From NCBI GenBank assembly GCA_036971715.1, contig JAVHJL010000011.1:806001-870000 (forward strand): DNA of 64,000 bases, written 5' to 3'. The notes under the pieces were generated by a model. The model ran no database searches. It saw only the letters and a list, made by a program, of their open reading frames with translations, and had not been told where the DNA came from. How positions within the stretch are numbered: the stretch's first letter is position 1; each line of letters begins with the position of its first letter. The position numbers and the translations under genes are program-made. Origin of the DNA: Arthrobotrys musiformis (Eukaryota; Ascomycota; Orbiliomycetes; Orbiliales; Orbiliaceae). Below, in pieces: positions 45,211 through 58,365 of the stretch.

Positions 45211-48200
45211 GTAATATATCTCCCTCCTGTTTCTCTCGCTTCTATTGATTGCTTGGGTATGAGGCTGTTAGTGTTTTTTTTAGCGCGAGAAGCGTGAATG
45301 GAGTTCTCAACGCTCCACCTGTCCGCAAGCTTAGGTTGTTTTTTTATCATTTACTTGTCCCTGGTGCTGTAAGGGAAACCAGCGGCAATGGCTTGCGAGA
45401 ATTTGGGATTCGGACGGCTTTCTCTCGTTTCGCTTGTTTACTATTGTTTCTCCTCTCCCTCCCGTTGTTGTTTGATACTCCTTCGAGCGTGTTACTGATT
45501 CCTATTTTTTCTCTTTTCCTCATGGGGCGGTAACAGCTGTGTTAACTGGAGGGAAAGCGTCCAGTCCCACGCGGTGTTTGGTGTGACAAAGGTTGGTTTT
45601 ACTTTTACCTGGCATAGCCTTGTAATATTTTGTATGAGCGATAGGGATCTCTTTTTGGACAGATGATTGAATACAGAATATTGATGAGCGTTGAATCTCC
45701 TCTCTCTTGCTTTTTTGAATTTTCGGTTGCGTATATATACCTATAGATGGGGTGTTTGTGATTCGCACTATTTATGTTAGTCCCGTTGATGGAGGGGTAT
45801 TGAAAGATATTCTGAAGCGGCGGGGCTTGAAGGGGCTATGTGTGATTCTGAGCACGGCCGAATATTCTTTTTCTTCCGTTTCTTAGTTCTGGGTGAATAT
45901 GAGTCTTGCATTGATATTAAAACGCTTCGGCATACGAGGGTGAAGACAAGTGGATTATACAGGTAGTCCCTGATGGCTTATAAATTTAAGATATATTCTT
46001 ACGGAGTCTTAAGATCTTCGGGGGCCACCCGAATGTATCCTTCGAATGCAAAATCGAGTGAGATAACAGCGATGTATGGGTACCTAGTGTATATATAGCA
46101 AATTGGATCTTTCGTAGACCAGTATCTTGCACGTCGGGGTGCGCTTTGCGAATTTGTTAGCTACGAGGGCTAGCCAAAATGTGCAATGCACTTGTGAACA
46201 GACCATTCAAGTACCACAAACATCGAATGGTCAATTGCTCGTCCCGAGGATATATTACATAAGACTACCTCGGGTCCCCTTTTTCCCAAGTCGGTAGGCT
46301 CATCGATATAATCCGGTCCATTTAGCCGCCATTGTGCATTATAAGTTATGATCCGAGAGACCCCAAGTTTTGTTGGAATTTGAAGGCCTGGAGACGAAAG
46401 ATTGCGTTGTTGCGGTTGGTCAAGTCGCAATGGTGACGTCAAAAGTCCGATTTGTGGGGAGGGGACCAATTGTCCTTGTAGAGGTGAAAATGTGGTATAG
46501 AGGTAAGCATAGATTTATTCCTAACACGCTTGTAGAGATTCATTCGTGGAAAAGAATTTTAACTTAAGGGAACACTAGGAGGGGGAAGTAGCGTTAATTA
46601 CGTTAACGATATCGATGATTATACGGTGCTACGGGCGACGACATTGATCACATCGATATTATAGTATCGACGTACCGACCCCTGCCTCCACCCCACAATA
46701 TCTACCAAAATGTCTTCCACCCCGAGTCCCGTAGGGTACTCCCAAGATTCATCGGTCACACCCGAATAATCATCGGAATCGTCCGCAAAGTCGGAATTCG
46801 AATCCATCAAACCCCGTACCGAGGAGTGCGAAAGCGTAAAGGATGCATCTACCGCTAAATACGGACCGAATCAACGTGGTGAGGTTTTCAAACGCGGGGA
46901 AAAGATTGGATGTGGTATTGGGTGTGAGAACTCTGCTCGAGGGGCGGTAAGGAGACTCTCTAACAGCTTAATTACTCTTTGGGGGGTGGACAAAGCGCTG
47001 ATTTGGGGATTTGATATTGTTTTCGTAGACCGCTGTGCCGGAGCCGGCGTATGGAGGCGATTACGACGAACAGAGAAGGAAGTCCGAGGGTGTAGGGAGG
47101 GGGGTGCCAGCGAGTATTAATCCCTCCTCCGAGGAACCAAACCCTGGTGATTACTATAGGTCGACTGGTGGATATTAGGGAATTTTACGGATTGTGGCCT
47201 ACCCCTCGAAGTATATTCACTGTGAGAGATAGAAAGCGATTCGGCCTATAGAGTCTCGAGGGACTGAAGTGTCGAAGCTGTCTTGCATCAGCTACAGCAA
47301 AAACCCTGGCCATTGCATTGCAGCGTTGAGTGGGTGAAATCGCACCTGCCTTGTTTGCTAGGCCGGTCACTGTACTTACCTCTACGCTCTATAGGTGTGT
47401 GGTTATAATATACAAGTCGGCATACTAAACTCTGAAAAAAAAATTAAGGGTTAAAAACAAGATTTGAGATCTGCTGCATAAATCCTCCTTTCGCTCAGCT
47501 CCTCCTGAAGCTCGCATTTTACGGAGTCTAAATACAATATGTACCCTTCATCTCTTGCATCAAGCTCCTACCGTGATATTGAAATGCATATAAAAAGTGG
47601 GTACCTCCAACTGTCCGCCTGTCCGTCCGACCTCGGGAACCCGCTATTTTGAAGCTTTCGTCGGCATGCGCGCTCGGTTCCCCCGCCTTGGTCCATTCAC
47701 AAGCTCCTTCTGAGACACGGAAAACAACCCTGAGCCGAGAACCACATGGTATATTAACGGGAAACCATTCAGAGCTTCGGTTTGCATCGTCAACAGTTCC
47801 TACCCGAATGTATGTCAAAGTATGCTGATATGGCTGAATAATTCGTAGACGCTGGTTCTGCGATGGAGAGTACTCGCTCGCTACCATTTACCTATTTTCT
47901 CTGGATAATTGGTATAGCTAAGATTTGCTCGACTTTCCCATTGACTTTTCCATGATCCCAGCTGCAGTCTCGTAAAAAGGTGACTCGCTTGGCATGGTCG
48001 AATGAGGACTAATTACGTTCAATGAAGCTTCTCCAGGATGATGCCTGCTCTCTCCCATCCCGCGTGCCAGAACATCGGCTTCTTTGGATAAACAGGGATA
48101 GGCCCCGATAACAACTTTAATCTCGCGGGTTCTGATCGACATATTTTAAAAGTCATGAAGCATGAGCTGGTGCAGGAGCGAAGCCCCAAAAGCACAACCT

Positions 48201-50018
48201 CACAGAAATCTGATGATATCGCGGACTGTTTTCGTAACACCAACCCGCAAGTAGATGGAGCACTGATAATAATATTTTTTGACGAAACGTGTGACACCCC
48301 ATTTTTGATTTTTCCTCTTGTTGCGTCAAAGCTGGTGCAGATGTGGCTTTTTACCAGGGTGTTCTTATTGGTGAGGTTTTTTAAAATGAAGAGCGTGGTT
48401 GTCGTACGTAAGAGCTGAAGGGGACGAGCAACATGAAACGTATCTTCTTTGGGGCGTCTGATGCCAACGGGCTTGAGAGTCGCAAGTTGCAAGTTGCAGC
48501 TTCGAATTCACCACCATCGATGCATCCGTCTATTCCAATTTTATGCAGGCCAATAGCACACTTGTACCAGCGAGAACGGGCTGCAGTTTACATTGTCTCC
48601 CCCTCATGCACCGTCGATCATGGCGTCGTCCTTGGACGCCCGGCGTCCGTGTGCTCGCATTACATACATAGGAAACCAAGGCCAATTTAGTCAGCCATCG
48701 AAAGCTTAGGACGGCTCCACTTTTTTTTGCTCTTCGTCTGAAACTGAAAATTTTTTGGGTTCCCAGAACTCGGCGGGTTTTGACGTTGATATTGCGACAA
48801 GGCCCGTGATGTGGCTGGGAAGGAAAAACCTAGGTACTTGGTCCACTTCTATGCATTCTGAAGAAACCTTTTTTCACTCTTGTCTGCTTTGCTAAAATGT
48901 CACATGAATCTCTTATGCAAAAGAAATCAAGGAACTGTCGTCTGGTTTTGGCCATCAAGGGTTGTTTTTTGATTAGCCACGGAGCGCCGAAACGACTAGC
49001 CCGGCCCCATTGGTGCGAGTTGACCAAAAGCTGAAGAGGAGTTTCGGCGTAACGATTTTCCTGTGCATGGCAGGCATCGGGGCCCATGGAAAATTACAGC
49101 AAATGAAGTTTTTAATTCAAGCAGCTGTCAAAGCAAAGCGAGGGGGGCGAAAGCAAAAGAAAAACGTGGGAAGGTGATCCCCTTAGCATGCGGGAACTAT
49201 AGACGACTTGCAGGCCCCAAGAGCAGAATCAGACCTCTCACAGACCCGCGTGATCCTTCTTGCACAAAAATGTTACTCTGCATCATCCTCTTCGAGTTTT
49301 TCTGTGCGCAGGGTAAAATAGACCTGGGTATTTTTCTTTTATGCATTCACCAATCAGAGTGCGCTCAGGTACTCCACAAAAACGTCTTTCAGGGATCAAA
49401 TCCAACTTCGGTTGGTCGGCCAAAACCAACTGGTTTTCTTTTCTGGAGACCCCAGGGACAGAGCAAGCACGCTAGTTTTTTCGCCTAGAACAATACAAAG
49501 TTCAATGCGGGGAACATGTACTTTGTCCACACAGCTGTGATGTTTCGAAAGTACCAGCGCTGCCAGGATCGCAAGCCGGGACCAGCCAATATTCCAGTTC
49601 TTGGATGTCGGACACGGCACATGTTCATGGAAGGATTGCCGCGACCCAGAACTTGGGCAAATTGGCAGAGTCCCCTCCTCCATCAAACTGTCCAAAACTG
49701 TCAGGGAGGTTGCGTCTCAAGGAGGAGGGTACAAGATCTTTCTGAGGTTTTTGATCTTGCAAGTACAAGTTAATTGCAAGCTTGAGCGCTGACCTCCTCG
49801 TCCTCGTCCTATTTATCCATAACGAGTCCCCAAATCACTTCCCATTCTACTGTTCTCGCCAATCTGCAAGTCTTGCAAGGTCCCTGGCAAGCCCTCATAT
49901 CGAATCAACCAAATACCCAAAGTCACTTGCCTTGAACCCATTTCGAACATTTCCCACACTTTCGACGACTAGACTGTGGCCGTGGCCTCAAGATCAAGCT
50001 AGCCTGCACCGACGACGC
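45211..50018. other. 4.8-kb gene-free region
   Basis: Holds the RING gene 3' UTR and, toward the right, pyrimidine-rich sequence (49795-50220) that looks like the leader of the following small gene. All ORFs inside are shorter than about 160 codons without family resemblance. Confidence 0.45.
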
Positions 50019-50223
50019 CTCGGACGCCAGAAGAACTTGAAAATTTATATTAGACGTCCGAACCCCAGACTTTTTTTTCTTCTCCAGTTCCGCCCCACAC
50101 ATACGCCGACGTTGATTGCTGCTTGTGACTCCACCCGGCATCTGGTCTTGCAAACTTGCTGGCATTTTGGAACCTAGTATTTTTCCTTCTTAGCCCTTTC
50201 TTCGGCCCTGGGCATCGCCTCCA

Positions 50224-50932
50224 AGTAAGTCAGTACGCACTTGCATGTACCATATCCCTTGCTTTTACCAAGAAGAACCATAAACAGGACAGCGATGGGG
50301 TATATCTGTTCCCGCACTCCACGTTTTTCTTCGTTCCCTCCTTTACTCCATCATCTTACTCCGGCCCTCCATATAAAAATCCTTTGAAACTGAGACTTAC
50401 CATTGAATTCTTTTTTCCACACATATAAAGTGTTCGATAAAGTGGATAAAGAAAGCTCTTTAAAGCGACTATTTGGCAAGTCGCGGAAAGGTTCCAACGC
50501 ATCAACATCGTCGTCTACTGCGGAAAAGCATCAACCGTCGCTGGCGGCGTTTCCACAGCCGCCGAATTCCAACCACTTTCATAGTTTCGACAGATCGAGT
50601 CGAGGAAGTGTCGCCATGTCGGATCAATCACAGAGGAGGGATACGATCCCAAGTCCTACAAATATTGGGAGAGTGACTTCTACAAATATGAGCTCGACAG
50701 AGAGCCAGAGGGTATGTTTTCCCAAACTAGTTATATTGGATCATAGAATCTTCTCTAACAAGTAGATTGTAGGATATATTTGTGATGCCACCTCCAAATC
50801 CCCAGCCAATTAAGAGGCCCATCGGCGAGAAAATGTGAGTTAATACGCAGTATTCTTCGATATATAATCCGTAATAATTACTAATCTTCCATCCCTAGTG
50901 TACGATGGCTCAAGTACGGCCCTGTCGACTGA
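50224..50932 (+). CDS. Small basic Ser-rich protein; start codon probably assembled by splicing
   Basis: The proposed exons are a leader ending at 50224, then 50431-50711, 50773-50834 and 50899-50932. The A at 50224 joined to TG at 50431-50432 gives ATG and a 125-residue protein beginning MFDKVDKESSLKRLFGKSRK. It continues with Ser/Asn-rich sequence and ends DIFVMPPPNPQPIKRPIGEK/IVRWLKYGPVD. The two later introns (61 and 64 bp, GTATGT/TAG and GTGAGT/TAG) are well supported because they alone give an uninterrupted frame to the final TGA. The 206-bp first intron has a perfect GTAAGT donor but an AAG acceptor. The alternative is translation from ATG 50616, giving 63 residues. The product family is not recognised; there is no signal peptide or TM segment. 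Confidence 0.6.
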
Positions 50933-53900
50933 TTGCCTACACAATTACACCCACATAACAGGACGAAATGTTCCGCTTTTCATTTCCTTTGTCATTTTCA
51001 CAGGCGTTCCGCGTACGGGTTCGAACTTCTCCTTCAGTTTTCACAGCGTGCTCATATATCAGCAAAGACTACACTGAAACACCGCGATCCAGTCGAAGCA
51101 ATCGCACACACCATTCTTATCGATTTTCTCTCTCTTTCCTAAACATTCTTGTCGAAATTAAGGAGGTTACTTTTTGTTATAATATCTTTCCTGTAGGACC
51201 AGGACACACAACTCTATTCTCATATCCTTTCCGTAGGATCTACATCACTGTCAATACCAGGAGCTAGGATATATCTCATATCTAGACCTTGTTTCCCTTA
51301 TCCATCATTAGCGCACTTTTAGCGAAGTCGTCTAGTTTCATGCTTTCATTATCCTTATTAATTCATGAAGATGGTGACTATATCTTTCTTTCCTTCTCAG
51401 CTCACCAACGTTACGGACAACCTGTATTCATCTGTGCATGTGTATCTAATACCAACAAAACAAAATATTGCTGCTGTCCCACCATGACACTAGATTCCTT
51501 CACTCACTTTTCAAACACTATCTGTATATCTGGCAAAATTCAACAGCCCCTGAGCTCAGACCCAACCGTTTGCTTTCCATCTATTTTTTACAAATTCCAA
51601 CATAGCTTGTAGGTACTGCACATGCATGCACAGACCGCCTCTGCCATCGTACACAGAAACCTTGTGTCTGGGAAAATACACCCACAAAGAAAAATATTCC
51701 ACAAAGGAAATACTTTTCCCTTTCTCCACGGCTTACACTTGGAAGAGGTAAAAAAAAAGTGTGGGAAATGTAAAACAGAAAAAAAGAGAAGCAGTTTGTG
51801 GCTATATCACAACTTCTTATACATATAAGTGCCACAGCTGTACATACAGTTGCGCTTAAACTCCCCACGAGAGGGGAAAAAAGAAAGGAAGGCGCAAAGA
51901 GCAAGTAGAGCATTCGCATGAGCGGAAGTATGGAAGATGAATTGATACGGGCCGGTTTTGATGAGATGTGCATGCCTGCAGCTTGATTAACTGCTTGCTG
52001 CTGCGGTTCGTCTACCCGTTTGTGCTTGTTGCACCTCCCCACCACATTTCATATTTGGATCTTTGTCCAATCGATTCTTATCTTCAAGCGAGTACTATAC
52101 TTGTGTAGATACAATCTGTGAGATCGATATTATCGACTATAGCGCCCCCAAACCCGCGCGGTAGGGGAATATCTCTCCCCGCTCATCGGGGGGTAACCTT
52201 GATCTGCAGCTTGAAATACGATCCAAGTGTTCTAAATATTCTTTTTTTTTGTTCGTTTTAAAAGAGAAAACTGGGAAAGCTTCCTACTGGACGGGGTGTG
52301 AGACGTATGACACACATACGAAAGCGTAGACACCCACCAAGCTCGTATTCAAGATTTTTTTTGTATCCCAAGACCAGGGGTTGTGTGCTCACAGACAGGT
52401 CAAAGACATATTGGGCGAATGAGGCCATCGGTATAGCGATGGAAGAAGGGGGGTCATCGTGGAAATTTCCAATAAGGGAGATGGCGCAAAGTGTCCACTA
52501 AGGTCATCCCTGGCTTTGACTTTTAAAAAAAAAATCTCCTGTCATGATTTCGATGGCGTATGTAGGGCGGGATCTTTGAAACCAAGCCCTTTTTCTTTTC
52601 CCCCTCGATGGATGTGAGGTCAGATGTGGATGCTGTCAGGAGAAAACATCACCTGCTGACACCCCGATTACTGAATGGACGCCCCCAACGTTACCCTTCG
52701 CACAGGCCATGATTTCGTCCGAACGGACGGACTTGTGCAGTGTTTGGGATGCAATGAGAATCTCAAAAGGTGGCCTGAGGGAGCAACGACCTCCCCTTCC
52801 AAAGAGCTAACCTAAACTGTTGAATTCCCCTAAGAAGAACCGTTTATTACCTTCACAAGCTTAGTTCTTTGAGCTCATGCAAAGAATGCGGGGAAGCTGA
52901 ACTCGAGAGTGACATCGCATCACATGGCGGCAATTACAGGCGGGACGACAAGACAACACAATTGCTTGGTGAATAAATACCACAAAGTCTCGTGTTGAGG
53001 TTGAAGTTGGTGATGCTCATGCATCCAGAACCGCAGACCTCGGTTTGATACATGCCTCGCGAATAAACCTATCTATTCTGCTGCGATGAAAAGAGATTGT
53101 GAGCATAAATCTACGGGCCCGATAGAAATTCGAATAGAAACGTCACTTGATGCCATAATCTTCGTGATGGCGTCCCTGAAGTTGCAAATTGTCACTCGTC
53201 TACAACCCTGGTACCTTTAAGCTTAAAATCGCCCCATATCGAAAAAGCCTCTCGGGCTTCTCGTATCGACAAGACCAGAAAAAAGAATTTAAACGAATCA
53301 ATTAAAACTGCAGTTCTCTGCTCTTCATTCATAATACCTTCGCAGTAAGTCCTCAACCCCTGTTCTACCCTTCTCTTTTTGATTTGTTTGCTCTTTTTAC
53401 TCGTTCGCCAAATTTGCCAGAGTGAATTTATCCAAGCCGCCGGTTCTTTCTTAGCTTATCTGCAAGGGGCAACTTTTTTTTCCCTTTGTTGATTTTTTTT
53501 TTCATAGTCCGAGCACTGCACACATTTTTCATTTCGGGTTTGATGGGATTAATGGAGACGAAATAAATGAAATTTGACAATTAGTTTGGTCGTTACGATT
53601 AATTGTGTGATGCTTGTTTGCGTCGAAATTTGAAACTCAGATCACAATTATCATCCCCATGTCGGTGGCTCTTGCGTCTTTCGCTATAGCCTGCTCCCTG
53701 CCCATGGACCGACCACCCCAGGCTAATGAACTCCAATTTTTCCGACCTGGTCTAGTCCGGACTTTTGTTTTTCAGCTATCATGGATCTCGGAGGCAAAAA
53801 GATCCAAAAAAAATCAAGAAAAACTGCTACCTACTTGATCACATGCACATGGTCCTCCGAGGGAGATATAATTTCTATGTTTCCTTGATGGTTGAGCTCA

Positions 53901-56900
53901 CAGAATCTGGAACTCCGGCAAATTTTATATCCTCTTTTTTCTTCTTTGATGTACATGCGGGACGTAGCGTGCATGTACGTACAGTTTGACGCGCAGCGCG
54001 TCATCTGATCTTGAGATCAAGGTTACTTGTCAACTGTCGCAGATGAACATGTGAGTTATTGGGAGGCAAAAAGTTCATGACTGCGGTCGATTCCGGATTT
54101 TCTGTTCAAATAAAATCTAGGCATCTGCGGGGTAGACACGGGGTGTCTATGGCTATCCCATGCCGAATTGTCATGGAGCCAACAGTTGTAATTGCCCAGG
54201 GCTTGAGTGAGGCGGGGAGTAGGAATATCCCAAGACATATATGTGCGTCTACGCCGTTTTTGTATATCGATATGTCAAGTCTAGATCACAGGTTCCATAC
54301 CCCTCCCACTTCGGCCGGACCTATGGTTACCCTTCTCCACATTTTTTACATCCCAACCTCCTTGGCATGGATAAACCCTATGAATCCAAGCACCTCCTGC
54401 ATTCCCCATGAAACGTAACCGACTGTGTATATCGGAGGCAGCTCCGAAAAGACTATTCCTATTTTACAAGAAGAAAAAGTAAAAGCGATGTGAGGAGACC
54501 CTATAGCGTAAGATAGACCGGAAAAATTGAACGCATGCACGTCAGGTCATGTCGTGACCATGACTTCTTTTTTTTTGTTTTGTTCGGGTAAACTCGCTTT
54601 GTGTCTGTACCTGGGAATAGAGGATGTATCCTTGTTCCGTTGGATTCGGTTAAGTGCTGTGGCTTTTATGGATATAGAAGGTTGATATCTGTGGACCGGG
54701 TAGATGGGATGTGACTGTCGTTTTTTTTCGTTTCGTCTTTATATTTGGAGGTAGATCCGGAGGGGAAAGCCCTGATTTCTTTACTTGCCAAGTTTTTTCT
54801 CGTATCGTAAATATCGGCTTAGATGTGCATAGATGTGCATGTTCATGTGTTCATGTTTTGCTTCATCCCATATTTGTCGAATTATATGTCGCTTGAGATC
54901 TTCGATGTGCAGACGGGTAATGTGGATTCCGTGCTTACTGCATTGCTGGGGTCGAATCTCTCATGCTGTCGTATCTAGATATCTGGGGCTAGTAGTTCCG
55001 ATGTCCAATAGGTTTGGGATTATATACCAACCTCTTCAATTGATCGAGGAGATTTGAGGCGGGTGTTACTATTACCCCGCTATGGGGCAAGGGATGACCC
55101 GGGGTTACACTGGAGATTTGACTTAGGCGCCCTGAAACTATAAATATGCAGTGGGGCAGAGGACGGGTCTTCTAGCCGAAGTCATTTTCGGGGTATAACC
55201 CTCCTAACCTGTATAATCGTAGACAATTGATCATGAGTGCTCGTATGCTACCTAACTTCATATTAAGTTAGGATATGGCGTAATGTCTAAATGAGGATCC
55301 GCATTTTCCCTGAAAATTTCAACAGATATCACGAAAAACAAGGGGGGCACCTCCCCCTACAAGAACAACCTTCTATCAAACGAAATTAGGATTGATGCCA
55401 TTCCCGTGTCTAGGCGTTTGCGGGGCATGTGTGTGATTGCTGCTATGACACTGCAGTGAACCCATAATTTGTAGGTTACGTGGTATAATAGTAGTAGTCA
55501 TTGTCATTTCGACGAGGCAAGCCAAGCCAGTGTATTCATCAATCCACTTTTCAAGGGATTTCGATATTCAGATCTAGACCTCTTGTATCTACAAATCTAG
55601 TAGGTCACACTCGCAGGCGGTGTTCCCTCCTGCTACTTTGTATCCCCTCCTAAGTCTCTCCATCGAAGTTCTTACGGGCTTTCAAGCGTGCTATTCGAGT
55701 TCGAAGTGAGATGACATGTCGCAGCTAGCTCAATTCGAAACTATTGTCGTGGCAAAGACAAGTGATTTGATTTATATATTGTAATACTCAATGCTGGTGG
55801 TGGTACGAGACAACCCCCCAATGCCCGTCGCTTGATATTACGAATAGAGCACCGATACCACGGAATTGTCACGATCTATGTCCGTTACAGCCAAGATAAC
55901 CGGTACCATTTTTATTTCATTTTATTAAGAAACATAATTTTTCTTCGGGATGGTCATCAGGCTCTTGGGGGGTTTCTTCAAGGCCTATCTCTACACCGAG
56001 GAATATGCCAGTGTCCAGTCTGTTCCATGCTCTACTACTGCTTCGATTATAGTTTCCTCCAGAGCGGGGGTATTGTGAATAAGCTTGAGAAGAACTAAAA
56101 TTAATCAACTGATCCACCATTCTTACTTCTACAAAATCGTGAAATAGGTAGGTCTACTATTTCCGTTCAGGCAAGATTAATGGCACAAACGAGATTGACT
56201 CTCCAGGATACGGCCTGGGGAATAGCGAAAATTTGATCGAGAATGAAACCACCCGTTTGCCGACACCGGTACCGTCAATTTATGAAGAATGAAGGTCATT
56301 TCATGAAGTAGGAGTGGTTATGAACCCGTGGGTCGCAATTTTACAGTGGCAAGTTTCTACGATATCGGGATTAAGACATGTGCGATGACCGTAGAGGTCT
56401 AGGACTATTGAAGGATATGTAAATGGATCTGGTTGGGTTCCCTTGTGCATTCGGGTACTCCTTTGATTTTATTGGTATATCGCAAGTTGATCAATGGAGC
56501 TTCAGCGTATAGGCACCCAGGCAAGCCGCGCCGACTCGTCGAAAATCCAGAAAATCATCTACGCATGCACGACCCCACGACTCCGAAGACGATATTACGG
56601 CGAAGTATCCAGCCATGAACGACTTTTGGGGGTTCCCTTTCCATGTGAACCATTTTCGGAGCCTTGAGGTTATCTTTCTAGAAGGCAAACGGTCGTTCAG
56701 TAATTATGATTGTAATGTGGTAATTTTCGACCCAATTGTGTTGGGGGTGTAGTTCGAGGGAAGCTCGATAAGGCAGGTCCTGTCGAACGACTTGTGTAAC
56801 GACGAACATCACCAGCTTCCATCCCCATCTACCGTCAGAACGCGAACGAGATGAAGCTCGAAGTAACTACGACTCTGATACGATCTCCTACACCTATCAT

Positions 56901-57737
56901 CACAATCCACAGCACAAGATAATATCTGCAACATCACCCAAATCTCCATTTTCATTCCTTTCTAAAAAAACAAAAAGATAAAAATCCTTTCCTCCCGCCT
57001 TTCCTCCAATTTTTCATAAAACCATCGGGCTCAATTCAAAAAAAGAAGAAAGAAAGAAAAAAAATATATATATCCCCATAATCCTCTCCGAAACTTTTCC
57101 CATGCGAATGCTTTTGGAATTTTGGAAGAAAAAATGTATGTACGTGACTTCGTCGCTATTGATAAAGGTCGTTGCGGGGTCGAATGTTTGGTGTGAGTGT
57201 CTAAAAATTGCTCCATCGTGTATCATACAATTATATATAGAGTGAGAAAGGGAAGAATCAGATCCCATGGGGGTATTATTTTTTTTATCTTTCTTTTTTT
57301 TTCTTTTTCGATTGTTTCCTCCTTTGTGAGAAGCCTTATTGTATAAAAAATGTCAGGCTTGTGAAGAGAGTTTGAAAAAAGGGTGAAGCTGTCGTCCTCA
57401 ATCCTGGCTTAATAAGAGGAAGAAGGGACATGGCTTCAAAGAAGAGAAGCTTCCGTGTGTGTGTGTGTGTGTTTGTATAAAAAGAAGACTCGAGAGGGAA
57501 CAAATGGAAGAAAAAAAAGGTACCGAGATCGACTGAACACCCGTATGCATGGACAAGATAAGACGTTATTGTAAGGACGCGTTAAGGGAGAAAGAGGTGT
57601 TCCCGCAAAAAAAAAAAAAAGTATCGACAGTAAAAAGGAAACCCCCATTATGACGGAAAAGAGGTATAGTGACACAAAAGGGTTATAGCGTTGGTATTAA
57701 GAGTGGTTTTTTGTATTTGCTATATTATATCCACCAT
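50933..57737. other. 6.8-kb gene-free region
   Basis: The longest stretch without a recognisable gene. It contains T-rich and pyrimidine-rich tracts (about 51000-51600, 53330-53520) that resemble transcribed leaders, a GTAAGT donor-like site at 53347 and a GT microsatellite near 57455. None could be linked to a coding frame. No tRNA, 5S rRNA or snRNA signature was found by eye. Confidence 0.45.
57455..57473. repeat. GT dinucleotide microsatellite
   Basis: About nine consecutive GT units, interrupted once at the right end (TTTG). Confidence 0.9.
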
Positions 57738-58365
57738 CTACTTCTTCCTGAAAGAGCATCCCTCTGTTAGTCTAGCCTTACCACCGGTGGGCTGGCATAG
57801 AACAGTGGCGCAGGAGCCGCAAATAACGACGGTCTGGGCGTGCGAGAAGACAGTGGTGATGACATAGCAGCCAGGGCACTTGACGTCCATGAAGAAGGAT
57901 CGTGGAGCTGGGACGAGGGTCTATACAAGGATCACATGTTAGCTATCTCATCTTTCGAGATTTTTATATCCATATATTTATGGACATATCGGGAAGTTCG
58001 TACCTTGAGCTTGTGCTTGCGAGCCTCAGCAATTGGGGAGGGGTTGAGGAGATCTTCTGCGAGAACCTGTGGTCGTGAAAGATGTCTTGTTAGCTCATCT
58101 GATTCCATCGCCAAAATCTGACAGCACCATCCATCTTCAATATCGAATTTTCCATCTTGAATCTTCAAAAATCATCCACCAAGTTTCGTCCGATTTCGAG
58201 CAGCCATTTGTTTCCCATAAGAGCTCCGGTAGCTCCGTTCCTCCTCTTTTCGATGTCTGGTTCTGCACGTGTCCCCCTCCTCTTGAATCCCACAAATCCT
58301 CCACCATCACCAAAGTTCCATCCGAAGAAAAAAAAACGAGAGGAGAGAAAAAGTCGCCTTACCAT
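57738..58365 (-). CDS. RPS27: RPS27, 40S ribosomal protein eS27
   Basis: Exons 58363-58365 (ATG only), 58004-58066 and 57738-57920 encode exactly 82 residues, the usual eS27 length. The sequence starts M/VLAEDLLNPSPIAEARKHKLK/TLVPAPRSFF, and the zinc ribbon is intact with C37-x2-C40 and C56-x2-C59. It ends KARLTEGCSFRKK. Introns are 296 bp (GTAAGG/CAG, GCTAAC branch) and 83 bp (GTACGA/TAG). An intron right after the ATG is common in fungal ribosomal-protein genes. The protein sits on the 40S platform and supports pre-rRNA processing. The last exon contains a GGTAAGG...CTAACAG stretch that mimics an intron, but it is coding because removing it destroys the conserved C-terminus. Codon use is strongly biased (C-ending), as expected for high expression. 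Confidence 0.98.

Noticed and set aside
47528..47887. 119-codon minus-strand ORF with an ATG
   Set aside because: No motif, no signal peptide and no TATA or leader signature; plausible only as an orphan and below the evidence threshold.
48019..48492. 157-codon minus-strand ORF
   Set aside because: Composition is not protein-like and there are no splice or promoter signals around it.
51015..51035. T-arm-like GGGTTCGAAC suggesting a tRNA
   Set aside because: The flanking bases cannot form a T stem or acceptor stem.
57750..57775. Intron-like GGTAAGG...CTAACAG at the end of RPS27
   Set aside because: Removing it destroys the conserved eS27 C-terminus and the 82-residue length; it is coding.
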